Assembly: GCA_033032175.1 (NCBI GenBank)
Contig: CM065321.1
Location: forward strand, 11,306,501-11,370,500
Length of the DNA stretch: 64,000 nt
Direction of reading: 5' to 3'
From: Saturnia japonica
Taxonomy: Eukaryota; Arthropoda; Insecta; Lepidoptera; Saturniidae
Shown: one piece after another, positions 33,146 through 43,384 of the stretch
How positions within the stretch are numbered: the stretch's first letter is position 1
How the letters are laid out: each line of letters begins with the position of its first letter
The notes under the pieces: model-generated
Seen by the model: the letters and a program-made list of their open reading frames with translations, nothing else
What the model was told of the DNA's origin: nothing
The model's database searches: none
Made by a program: the position numbers and the translations under genes

Positions 33146-34448
33146 CAAGGTGTCCAGAAAGGGTATCGGGTATTTGTTTTCGCGCCATATTCGAAACGGG
33201 GCGTCTAAAGGGTGCGGGGAGGGGTTCGTGGCGTCCGCCATTTTGTGGAGTTTTAGTCACGATGGAACAGTACTCGGGGACGCATCGCGCATTTTGCGTA
33301 CGAGCGTATTATCGTAATGGTGATTCAATAGTGACTGCTCAACGTCTCTATCGTGCGGAATATCGTACACGCCACGCGCCAAGTGACGATAGCATTAGGA
33401 AATGGATCAGGATGTTCGAGAATACAGGTGCGACAGTTAAAATTCAAAACTCTGGTCGTCCTCGTTCAGTTCGCGATGAAGAAACAATTGAAGAAGTTGA
33501 GGCGTCGGTTCGTCAAAATCCGTCTTTATCCATCCGAAAGCGAAGCCAAGCGTTGAACATCAAAAAATCGTCTTTACATTCGATTTTAAAGAAAGACTTA
33601 CATCTAAAAGCCTATAAAATTCAATTGGTTCAAGAATTGAAGGATACGGACTATGGTAATCGACTGAATTTTGCGAACGAAATGCTGCAGCGATTTAACA
33701 ACTTTAACAACATACTGTTCAGTGACGAAGCAAATTTTCACCTGAATGGTCATGTTAATAAGCAGAATTGTCGGTACTGGGCAGTGGAGAATCCGAGACG
33801 AAAGCATGAACGACCCCTGCATAGCCCAAAGGTCGTTGTTTGGGCCGCTATGTCTGCTAAAGGCATAATTGGTCCTTATTTTCATGAAGATCAACGAGGC
33901 CGAGCAATTAATGTGAATAGTGACCGTTATTGCGATATGTTGCGAAATTTTTTGGTCCCAGAGTTGCAGGAGTTTGCAGGTTTCAACTCAAGAACGTGGT
34001 TCCAGCAAGATGGGGCCACTTGCCATACCTCAAATGACTCAATGGAAGTTGTTAACGAATTATTCCCTAATAAAGTCATTTCGCGAAGGGGTAACATCAA
34101 CTGGCCTCCCAGAAGCCCCGACCTTAGCCCGCTTGACTATTTTGCATGGGGATACCTTAAAAGTAAGGTTTATCAAAACAATCCGACGAATCTAACCCAA
34201 TTACAGCAAAACATCAGGTCAGAAATGGCAGCAACATCGATAGCTATGTGTCAACGTGTTATCGCCAATCTTCGTTTCCGTTTAGAAGAGTGCCAGCAAC
34301 GTAACGGTCATCATTTGGATAACATCATCTTTTCCAAATAATTCTCCAATTCATATGCTAATAATAAACAATAAACTTTTTTATTGCATACAAATAATTT
34401 TTGTTTCATTGAACTTACAAATACCCGATACCCTTTCTGGACACCTTG
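33146..34448 (+). mobile_element. Intact mariner-superfamily transposon (DD41D type)
   Basis: 1303 bp with perfect 32-bp terminal inverted repeats (33146-33177 and 34417-34448), each starting CAAGGTGTCCAGAAAGGG from outside. Flanked by TA at 33144-33145 and 34449-34450. It holds one uninterrupted transposase gene. Identical ends and an open gene indicate a recent insertion. Confidence 0.95.
33262..34341 (+). CDS. DD41D mariner-like transposase
   Basis: 359 codons. I start at the ATG at 33262, because the longer frame from 33115 would begin outside the transposon in Helitron DNA. The N-terminal ~120 residues form a paired helix-turn-helix DNA-binding region with a GRPRSVRDEE linker (GRPR box). 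The DDE/D catalytic domain shows LFSDEANFH (Asp155), FQQDGATCHT (Asp250) and WPPRSPDLSPLDYFAWG (Asp292). The spacing between the second and third Asp is 41 residues, which places it with the DD41D group (rosa/Visitor-like lineages) rather than classical DD34D mariners. It would cut the element out and insert it at TA. All three Asp are present and no break is seen. Confidence 0.92.
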   Translation: MEQYSGTHRAFCVRAYYRNGDSIVTAQRLYRAEYRTRHAPSDDSIRKWIRMFENTGATVKIQNSGRPRSVRDEETIEEVEASVRQNPSLSIRKRSQALNIKKSSLHSILKKDLHLKAYKIQLVQELKDTDYGNRLNFANEMLQRFNNFNNILFSDEANFHLNGHVNKQNCRYWAVENPRRKHERPLHSPKVVVWAAMSAKGIIGPYFHEDQRGRAINVNSDRYCDMLRNFLVPELQEFAGFNSRTWFQQDGATCHTSNDSMEVVNELFPNKVISRRGNINWPPRSPDLSPLDYFAWGYLKSKVYQNNPTNLTQLQQNIRSEMAATSIAMCQRVIANLRFRLEECQQRNGHHLDNIIFSK

Positions 34449-34717
34449 TATAACAAAAAAACATTTTTTTCTAATTTTGTCTGTCGTTAATCTCCGAAAC
34501 GGTTTGACCTATTTTAGACGGATTTTCACTGGCAGATATCATATGTTATAAAGAGTAACTTAGGCTACTTTTATTTTATAAAAATAATAAGGGTTTCGCG
34601 CAAAAAAAAAAAGCGCATCTTTAAATTAACCGGTGGGCGACCTCCGTGGGTGCAAGCGGGGTCACCACAATACCGACATTCTGTATTCGACGCGAGCGGA
34701 GCCGCGGGCTCAGCTAG

Positions 34718-36369
34718 TGATAAATAAAATAAATCACTGCTAGCATTGATTTACATTGTTTCATTGAAAATTTAGCCTGTGGTCGCAAATATCCTAAACA
34801 TAAATAATCAATTTACAACTCAAATCCAAGCAGTGAGCCCACCTATTCATCATTAAGATTTATTGTCCTTTATCAGTCGTTCTGTTTTCTTGTTTAATTA
34901 ATGGAGATAAGAATATTTCGCCGCCTCGGGCCTATTCGTAAATACCTACCGGTTAGATTTCATTCTGTGACAACTGTGTGACACTCTTTCGAACTCGGTT
35001 TGATTCGGATCCCCTGTCGCTTACAATAATTAATAATTAATGAGCGGATAATTGGAAGGGCATCGTATTTCTGTATCACGTCCTCTGCAAATAAATGTGT
35101 GACTAAAAATAAACCGACCCGGCGTGAAAATTTGATAACTCCATTATTTTACGTGATAAAGGTCTTTTCGCTTTCGATTTCGGTATTAATTTTTTTTTTA
35201 TAAATTATTATCAAGGCACTTTTTTCAATAGTAGCACGACAAAGTGCCTGAACTATGAGTTTAGGGCAGCAAATTATTAAATAGAAAACAAAACATCCGA
35301 CTGCAACAAAAAAAAAACATTACTAAAAAGTATGTATATTTTTCTATTTTTTCCATTTTATTTGATTCCCACACGTCGTGCTAAAATATTATCTAGCCTA
35401 TGTCACTCCCACAATAAAGACGAATCTAACGACACCTTGCATGCTAAAATCCATAAAGCCCTTTAGACTACAGAGCGTGCCTAAAAAATAGACATACATA
35501 CCATACGCTAGAAAAACATAAACCTCCTTTTTCGCAGTCGGGTAAAAACAACGATGACCACGGAGGGGTTAGCAATCCATCGCCGGTCGTCGTTCTTATT
35601 CTGGCGTGCAAACATCTCGTCAACTGGACATACATTGGCTGATCCCGAAACGCGACAAATCAAAAAATCACGGTGACAGTTTTATCACTTACAATGTGCG
35701 ATCTAATCGGGTACAGAACCTTACCACCCTGCTGGATTACTGGATTCTAATGCAAAGTGTAATGGAGAACTGGTTCTTTTATTTTTATTTTTTTAAGGGA
35801 AACACATATTATAATGCTCAAAACTAATCTTATTTAACAAACTCATAAAAATAAAGTTTCCTCATATATAACAACACAACGCACACCGTATTAGATTATT
35901 AAGAAATAATAATAATTAATTCGCTAAATATAAATGTAGTATAACTATGAAAAGGACAAAGGAAGAGAAATATAAAATCATAATATCTATTGATAGTACA
36001 GGTAAACTATTAACCTATTAATGACATCACATTTGGCAATTATATACTATTTTCTTATATGAATTATTATAATAAATATATCAATGTCATTGAAATATAA
36101 ATTATTCAAATTACATGTTCTATATAGGAAAGTGTTAGATAAAGGCACATCAAATAAATATTGTTCTCTGGCATTGGACTTAGGGCATCTAAATCCGAGT
36201 TCACCAAAAAGATGAGTCAATTAAATTATTAACTAATTTGAATAGAAATATCTGTTCTCTTTCCATTCTACGATTAAGCAAGTACAGCTATCAGAACACA
36301 TCTCTATAGATGTATCACATAAGTGCTTGGCGACAGATATCCAAGTAAACTGCCAATGTGATTATTTTA
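34718..36369. other. AT-rich stretch with a LINE 3' fragment
   Basis: At 35540-35660 (ATCCCGAAACGCGACAAATC) lies a copy of the LINE 3' end seen at 10440-10680, same orientation. The remaining sequence has short ORFs only. Confidence 0.4.
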
Positions 36370-36640
36370 ACGCTTATTAGGTAAAACCCGATAAAAAGAC
36401 AATAAAAAAAACAACTTTATTGATTTTGAAGAGTTCCCTGTCCCTGGTGTATCTTCGAAGTTGAAAGTCCAATGCCAATGAAATTAAAATGGCACCACCC
36501 TTGAGGAATACCTCAACCCCCTCCAACGAAAAATGAATCATCAAAATCGGTTCATAAACAAAGAACTTATGTCTGAACAACCATTAAAAAAATATAACAT
36601 TCGAATTGAGTACCTAACCCCCTGACTTTTTAGGTCGGTT
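36370..36640 (-). repeat. Dispersed repeat (GGAGGAG family), copy 3
   Basis: Inverted relative to 24840 and 25830. It contains CTGGTGTATCTTCGAAGTTG, AATTAAAATGGCACCACC and AACATTCGAATTGAGTACCT. No coding. Confidence 0.6.
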
Positions 36641-36979
36641 AAAACCCAGTACTTTTTACAAAAAGCTTCAACGATGCCTTCAGGATCTTAACTAATCATC
36701 CTTACGACAAAAATTGATACAAAATATAATACTCTACCTAGTAGTTTGTAGCACTAGACACTCTTGGACTACTATGTACTGAAATTTACGCAAGAAGCTA
36801 GCATAAATAACTTCATTCATAAACATAACCGCAAACAATAAAGTCATATAAATGCATAATTTTCTCAGTAAAGACAATCGACAGTTTTTGACGGTACCTA
36901 TCTTACTTAGTCTGTCATACAGTGGTTTTTGTTTTCATAAACTTGCGATATTTGACCCTACATTGTGTAACATTGGTAG

Positions 36980-37180
36980 CCCGGTGATGCTGTCAAAGTC
37001 TTTAATGGCTCCAGGGTAAAAAAGTATAGTCAGTTGGGAAAAAAAATTGCATTTTGCGATATATAATTTGGTTATTGTGCACAAATGAATTGGATTAAAA
37101 CAGGGAACATAAATTTTGGGAGGTCACAAAAACTCACTAGAAAGTTATAACGAGGGAGCCACCAAATACTAAAAAAGTCA
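36980..37180 (+). repeat. Local AT-rich repeat, copy 1
   Basis: Contains GGTTATTGTGCACAAATGA, then about 45 nt on TCACAAAAACTCACTAGAAA and a GAGGGAGCCACCA end. Related copies lie at 37820-38035 and 42330-42490, all three in the same orientation within 5.5 kb. Confidence 0.45.
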
Positions 37181-37819
37181 CCAGAAGACACTAACTTACA
37201 AACTAAGTAAACAATTACCCACTTGTTTAAAACGTGATTAAAAAGAAGTTTCCTCTACTTAATTATTATACTAATGTCTGTATACTTAATTATACAGTCT
37301 CCATTTTGACTTGATATTAAACGCAAATTACTATGTAAATAATAAATATACATACCTAACAAGAATTAATGAATTTAACTTACGGTTCCGGTTGTGAACT
37401 TCGCGCATGACTACCGAATTAAATAAAACAAATTCTACATTTAAACTGTTTATTTAACAATAGGTTCTCTTGAAAATGCAATGTAAATGTATGATTCATA
37501 ATCTCATGATAAACGTACTTAGGTAAATTTGGAAAACAATTAACAATAATTATTACAATGCCGTTTTTTTTTTACATATGTAAATCATTTTTTTTTTTCA
37601 CCAAAAGTTTAAGGTTAAATAATAATAAAATTCTTAAACACAAAACATTACAATAGTATTGTAATATCATACCTATTATAATTATGACAGTAAGTTTGTA
37701 GTAGGAACAGAAAAATATATCAAATTATGCAAAATAGTTTGGATTACCTATGCAAAGTGATCATTTGATTCTTAATACATAAAAATAATAATTAGAAACA
37801 CTTTCGAATAGTTAATACT
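37181..37819. other. AT-rich spacer
   Basis: Nothing recognised. Confidence 0.35.
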
Positions 37820-38035
37820 GATTTTTTGGCGGGATCTTGAACTGCCATGTTGTGGTTTTTATTTTACTTAATTAACATAAGTGTGTACATTAACCCTGTA
37901 TTATTAATTATTGGTGGCATTTTACATGATATAGTTAGGTTATTGTGCATTTGAATATAAACTGGAAACACGCATTATGAAACATCACAAAAACTCCCTG
38001 GCTAGTTCTATAGCAAGGGGCCACCACCATCTTAG
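37820..38035 (+). repeat. Local AT-rich repeat, copy 2
   Basis: Contains GGTTATTGTGCATTTGAA, ATCACAAAAACTCCCTGGCT and CAAGGGGCCACCACC in the same order as copy 1. Confidence 0.45.
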
Positions 38036-39719
38036 TATTATACTCCAATTTGAATATTAGAAAATACTACGAAGGTTTAAAAACATTGACACTGGCAAAT
38101 GCTTTTGCAACGCCAAAATGAGATGAAATAAAGTTAATACCAATTTGATTATAATATCGTTTCTAAAAAATTTTGGGAAATACGAGCAATTTTGCACAAC
38201 TTGAATAATAAATAACTAAAATAAATTAAAAAATAAATTATTACTAAGATCAACAAATTCGGTTAATTGATACAATAAGACTGTCGCAAAGTTTTAGCGA
38301 CTTACAAAATAAAATGAAGTCTAAAAATATCACATAAACAGAAATTTTGCAAACGAATACCAAAAATTATACTTTACGTATCGTATGTATACGAACTGTA
38401 TAATAATAAAAATTCTATATTTAATTTGTGCATCGGTTTAAAATCTTAACTACTTATGTACTGGGCTTAATTATTAATAAATACTGCATATCAAATTAAT
38501 AATGTAATCAACGCTGCGGCACTGAGTTCATAAATAAGATTTTTTTTTTATAAAACGTCATTATTAACTTCAACTGTAAAGCCCAAAATGCAGGAGCGCA
38601 TCGCGTTAAAAAAGTTCCGCCGTTTGAAGCAGGCATAGAATATATTATGCATCACTGCTATTTTTCTTATGAAAGGAAAAATTATTCATATAAATAATTA
38701 TAAATTTGTGTCATTTGTGTGCTAATTTCCACGTGCTATGAAAGAAAACGTTTGATAGAGTCCGGCAATCGAAAGCTGTCCAAAGAAAATGGCGGCAATT
38801 TTAAAAAAATCTGAAGCTATTAACGTTAAATAAACTCAGCATAAACGTAGTTGATACTGTGACGACTGAACACTCTAATTGTGAATTAATTTGTATCACT
38901 GCAATGATAGAGTATAAAAATAATTAGGCACATGAAAATTTGAATCCGTGTTTTTACATACGAAGTTGAGGAAAATCCAGACAGGACAGAGCCTTTCTCA
39001 AAATGAAAAAGATACAGTCATCCGTCAGATTATTTATTAATAGAGATGGACGTAAGATACAAATGGACTTATTCGTGAAAGTGTTAATGTGACGGCCATA
39101 AGAGGCCATTTGCAACTGAAGAAATAAAAAACGAATCGTATCAAATCACGATCCGGAAAAAAATAACAAAAGGTCAATGTTGGAATGAGTCCTTAGATTT
39201 CCTCTGATCATATAACAACATATCGTCACTTATCTCATGTGAAATAGCAATGATTAAAATATAATATCACTGCTATACAATTATATTAAAATAGCAATAA
39301 TCACCATGCCTAGTTTGAACAGATACACAGCTTGCTTGTTGTTCTATTAGGGAGCTGTATAACCGTTCGTTGGAAAAAGGTACAAATCGGAGCCTAAGAG
39401 CCGAATAAGCTAATAGCTTAAGGTTGACTATTAGAAACGTTCCCGACTAAGTTTTTATATTGAATTTGCAATAATATCTTTATTGTGTCAGTGTGTAGGC
39501 TAGGGTTTAGTAAGTAGGGTATGGTTAGTATAAAATAACGCGCTAAGCCCAAAATAAGGCTTTATAAACTATATAAACCTTATATAACCCTATATAAACC
39601 TTTTTACAAGTTTATCTGCTTGTACACTACTACTCGACGACAGCTAATCAACAACTTGAATATGGTATCTAACAAGTAGATCAATTTAAGAATCGCTTCA
39701 CTGAATTTATTACTGACTA
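38036..39719. other. AT-rich non-coding stretch
   Basis: No gene-like ORF. At 39545-39605 the phrase TATATAAACC/CTATATAA recurs several times (low-complexity). No other feature. Confidence 0.4.
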
Positions 39720-40244
39720 CTAGCTGTGCCCGCGACTTCGCTCACATGGACTACAGAATGCCATCGATCGGGCACACGCGCTAATCTTACTTCCCCGCTC
39801 CCGGCTATTTTAAAAGCAAAAATGTTTATTGTAGGTGTTCCTTAAAAGACAGACGTATACTCTCGCTGACTTTTTGGAGGTCTTTTAAATGTTCACAATT
39901 ATGTAGTACATTAATTTGATATATCTTCTATGATTTACTCAGCGTGAGCTACTTATTTACGTGCACGAATTGATTCACCATGACCAATTTATTTATTTGC
40001 GCGGAACTCTAATTATTTTTCCAAAATAAAAATAGCCCCTGATACTCCTTATAACATCAGCTATCTGCCAGTGAAAGTCCCGTGAAAATCGGTCCAACTG
40101 TTTCGGAGATTACTCAGAAAAAACAGACAGAGAGACAAAATTGATGTTTTGTTATATGTGTCGTATAGACTCTCATAACCATTTAGTAAAAAAAACTTAT
40201 TTTGACATTACAAACAGTCACTTCAATTTTATGAATCGTTTATA
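39720..40244 (-). mobile_element. Nonautonomous Helitron-like element (long family)
   Basis: CTAG end at 39720-39723 on the minus strand, flanked as expected. Internal TCGGAGATTACTCAGAAAAA and TATTTTGACATTACAAACAG match the family. The TC end near 40244 is degenerate. Confidence 0.65.
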
Positions 40245-41177
40245 AATAAATCAAGCAATATCCAAGTTTATTTTAAATCCATGATAAATTCCATAATATT
40301 AAAAATAGCCAGAGAAGGCCCGCAGCGAAATCATTTTTTTTTATTTTTTTTTTTTTCAAATTGACATTGCTCTTTTAAACGTAATTTATGGCACAACGCG
40401 AGAAAATCTATTATATTGTACTATACTATTTTTATATTAAGTCGTTGTAACTAACTTGTAATCATAAGGTAATATTTATTCAATTAGCACCTTTATTCAT
40501 AATAAAGTTTATTTGTCTCCTAAAAAGTTATAAAACACATACTTCAGCATAAGTTATATTAGAGTTAAAATAACAATAATTCGATGGTAGATTGGTAACT
40601 TATAAGTACTTTGGAATTAGCGGTTCCACACCCTAGCGGTCAATATTATTGAACAAATAATTTAATTTGTATTAATTATGGATAAACAATTAATGACTAA
40701 AAGCCGTTTTTTGAAGTGAAAACTTCTTTAGCATCGTTGTAATTTGAAAGTCGATGAAACGAAAAAGCGAAAGCGACAGTAAAAAGTTACAGACACATAA
40801 ATTCATAAAATTTAACGTGGGAGAAAATGAGATAGGAAAGTTTTAGGCAATGGTAAAATGGTACAAAAGAGGTTTGTTGCCACGCAATAATGAATTTTAT
40901 GACCTCACCAAACAAGCACGAAACAAAAACTTTTTAGACAACACTGATGACATTCTGTTACTGATTGATATTTCAAATGCATTCATTGAAAATGATATTG
41001 TGAATAATGATTGTGAGTACTTGTATGTACATTTTCATAAACTTTAAAAATTAGTGTGTATTTGATCATTTTCAGAATTTAAAAAATCATAGATGACATG
41101 AAGGTTTCACTTCTACCACGTGTGAATTACACGCATATTTTTTTTTTATTATGGCATTCTTCCGATTTCTCAAACGT
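40245..41177. other. AT-rich stretch
   Basis: The 65-codon ORF at 40850-41047 contains LLIDISNAFIENDI, faintly like a Copia/Gypsy RT motif (D-x-x-x-A-F), but nothing around it supports that. No gene called. Confidence 0.3.
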
Positions 41178-41276
41178 CAGATAACTTTATCTGAGGAATA
41201 AGTTTTGACATCATAACAGTTAATGTATGGAAAACCTATCAACGTTTAAAAATTATTCCTCAGATAAAGTTATCTG
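41178..41276. repeat. Perfect 24-bp inverted repeat (MITE-like hairpin)
   Basis: The arm at 41178-41201 starts CAGATAACTTTATCTGAGG and is exactly repeated inverted at 41253-41276, with a 51-nt loop. Each arm also starts with its own small palindrome CAGATAACTTTATCTG. No ORF. Confidence 0.75.
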
Positions 41277-42329
41277 TTGATTATGGACAAGTTGTCAAAG
41301 TGTCCAGTTGTAAGCAGTAAATTAAAATTCAAAAACCCACCCTAATGGCGCTAGTGTAGCAAGAGGGAATGATACTTTTTCGTGATTTTGTCGTTATTAT
41401 TGTTGAAAAACTTAAAAATAATAATTTAAACATAATAGGAAATTTTTGTTAAGTGAAAAGTTGTCCGGGTGGCCGATAATGAAAAAATAACGTTTGACGC
41501 TATTTTAAAATTAACCGCACTTGCTACCGTGGCGCCACCTTAATTTGACGCTTTTCGACGAACACTTTTTCATACAAAGCAATGGTACTCCTGGTCTATA
41601 GTAATTACCCTCCATACCGTTGATTGAAAAATCGGCTTTATGTGGTTAGAGTTTTTGCGGGATCTTAATCTGTCATAGAGTGGGGTTTATTTTATTTCAT
41701 CCACATGCGTTATTTGACCCCATTTAACTTTACAAAGCGTAAATACTTTGACATATCGAAAATGCATACTTTTCAGGGTGGCTATTTTAAAATAAACATT
41801 TTATTGTTTATGAATTTATGGATGACTTGCGAGAGGAATGTTACGCGTATAAAAGTTGTAAATACTGAGATAAAAGTTGATAGACGGGAGTGAAAGAGAC
41901 AACCATGTTGTGTTAACCCTACTTAGATTAGATAACAATAAGAAGATTTGACCTCACATGATAGGTAATATTATAACACACAGGTTATAACAGTTCGGTC
42001 AGTGTGCAGAAGCGTTCATTACATCTGTCACAACAGACGACTGTTTTAGCGACACAAAATGGCAGCCCATCAAGCCATTTCGGGTTTCCAATTTTTACCA
42101 GAAATAAAAATGTATTGTAGTTACTCATATTTAGGGTTGCCTACTTTTTTACAAGAAATAAATTACCTAAGGTCGGAGAAGGAAAATAAATAGTATTAAA
42201 AAATGAACAGTTTAAAGATTTTTTTAAAAATTTATAAAAATTTTAAAGATTACAAACTTTATTTATGCTTTTATATTTCTGGTACGAATTAAGAACCCCA
42301 AACGCCGTGATCAGCCGCCATTTTGTGTG
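41277..42329. other. AT-rich stretch
   Basis: A fragment at 41620-41720 (GCGGGATCTTAATCTGTCAT) echoes the start of the local repeat copy 2 (GCGGGATCTTGAACTGCCAT). The remainder is unremarkable. Confidence 0.35.
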
Positions 42330-42490
42330 GCTAAAACATTCCTCGGTTTTGACAGAAATCTGAAACGCATTTACTCAGCGGCCAACCTGTAGTTTGGTTA
42401 TTGTACACAAAAGAGGTAAATTGAAATTATTACAAGGAACCTTAACTTTGAGTTGCCACAAAACCTTCAGCAAGTTCTAGCAAGATGCAA
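42330..42490 (+). repeat. Local AT-rich repeat, copy 3
   Basis: Contains GGTTATTGTACACAAAAG and CCACAAAACCTTCAGCAAGT, parallel to copies 1 and 2. Confidence 0.4.
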
Positions 42491-42901
42491 TTATTTTGCA
42501 AGAGTATTCATTGAACTTTGAAAATTATAAAAATATTCTACTCGCGTGATATTGACCGAACTGTAGCAATTAAATAAGAAAACTAAGAGATTAATTTGTC
42601 GAAGATTTGTAACTCGAAATAAATGATTCCACACAGCACCTGATTGGAAAACAATTATTTAAAATTCGCCAGCGCTCGTCTATAAGATCCTACTCAAAAA
42701 CTTCAATATCTGTTTATAAGCTTCAGAATAACATGAGGTGGGAACACGTTTGAATATTAAACTTAGCATGTTTTTATCGTCTTCCTCAAACCGACAATTT
42801 GTAACTTAATCTAACAAAAGTATATCTCAATTATAAACACCAACCGCATTAATATCCCGCATTGACAATTTTTTAAATATTAAAACGAAATAATAATAAA
42901 A

Positions 42902-43384
42902 CTATGACTCATTTGCCCATTTCTCGTGCAAACTCTTCAAATGCTGATATGCCCTTTTCGTTATATTTAATTTCGGTTCTATCTCCAACAAACCGTTTTC
43001 ACCTATCAAACTGAGTCCGGCTAAACCTAAATACGTGTGCATTGGATCCGTACACGTATCCGGCCATTTAGAAAATCCACCGATAATCGAATCTTGAGTT
43101 TCGTAGACATACCTGCGATTGCTTCCATAATTGGTATACTGTAACATGTCTAATATTTTAAGTGAGGCACCGACCCAGAAACTGTAACATGTATCGACAG
43201 GTTTGTTCGGTCGTCCTTGAAAGCCATCTATTTGCCTGAAAAGAAGCCACCGTTTGAGCCCTTCGACCTGTGCCGTGGACAGTTTGCATAGTTGATTTGT
43301 GAGCGCGAGGGTGGCGAGGGCACAAAATGTTGTCCCTCCGTGTGATTCCAACTCGGGACACTGGGCTATACCATAATCATAACC
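42902..43384 (-). CDS. PGGT1B: PGGT1B exon 5 (terminal)
   Basis: Starts GYDYGIAQCPELESHGG after acceptor TTTTCAG and ends HEKWANES-stop at 42902. It holds the zinc ligands and the last glycine-rich repeats (GGFSKWPDTCTDPMHTYLG). Confidence 0.95.
   Translation of the reverse strand, partial: GYDYGIAQCPELESHGGTTFCALATLALTNQLCKLSTAQVEGLKRWLLFRQIDGFQGRPNKPVDTCYSFWVGASLKILDMLQYTNYGSNRRYVYETQDSIIGGFSKWPDTCTDPMHTYLGLAGLSLIGENGLLEIEPKLNITKRAYQHLKSLHEKWANES

Larger units (their letters stand above)
33053..34717 (+). mobile_element. Helitron-like element (long family) split by a mariner
   Basis: The 5' part (33053-33143) begins TCTATACAATTAATAAAATT. The 3' part (34451-34717) carries CGTTAATCTCCGAAACGGTT and ends GGAGCCGCGGGCTCAGCTAG^T. 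Between them sits the mariner at 33146-34448, flanked by TA. The 5' flank is T rather than the expected A. The order of events is plain: Helitron first, mariner later. Confidence 0.75.

Noticed and set aside
33115..33261. A 49-residue N-terminal extension of the mariner transposase
   Set aside because: It starts outside the transposon in Helitron DNA and crosses the inverted repeat. The ATG at 33262 gives the usual N-terminus.
40850..41047. A Copia/Gypsy RT fragment
   Set aside because: Only a weak D-x-x-x-A-F resemblance, with no neighbouring RT motifs.
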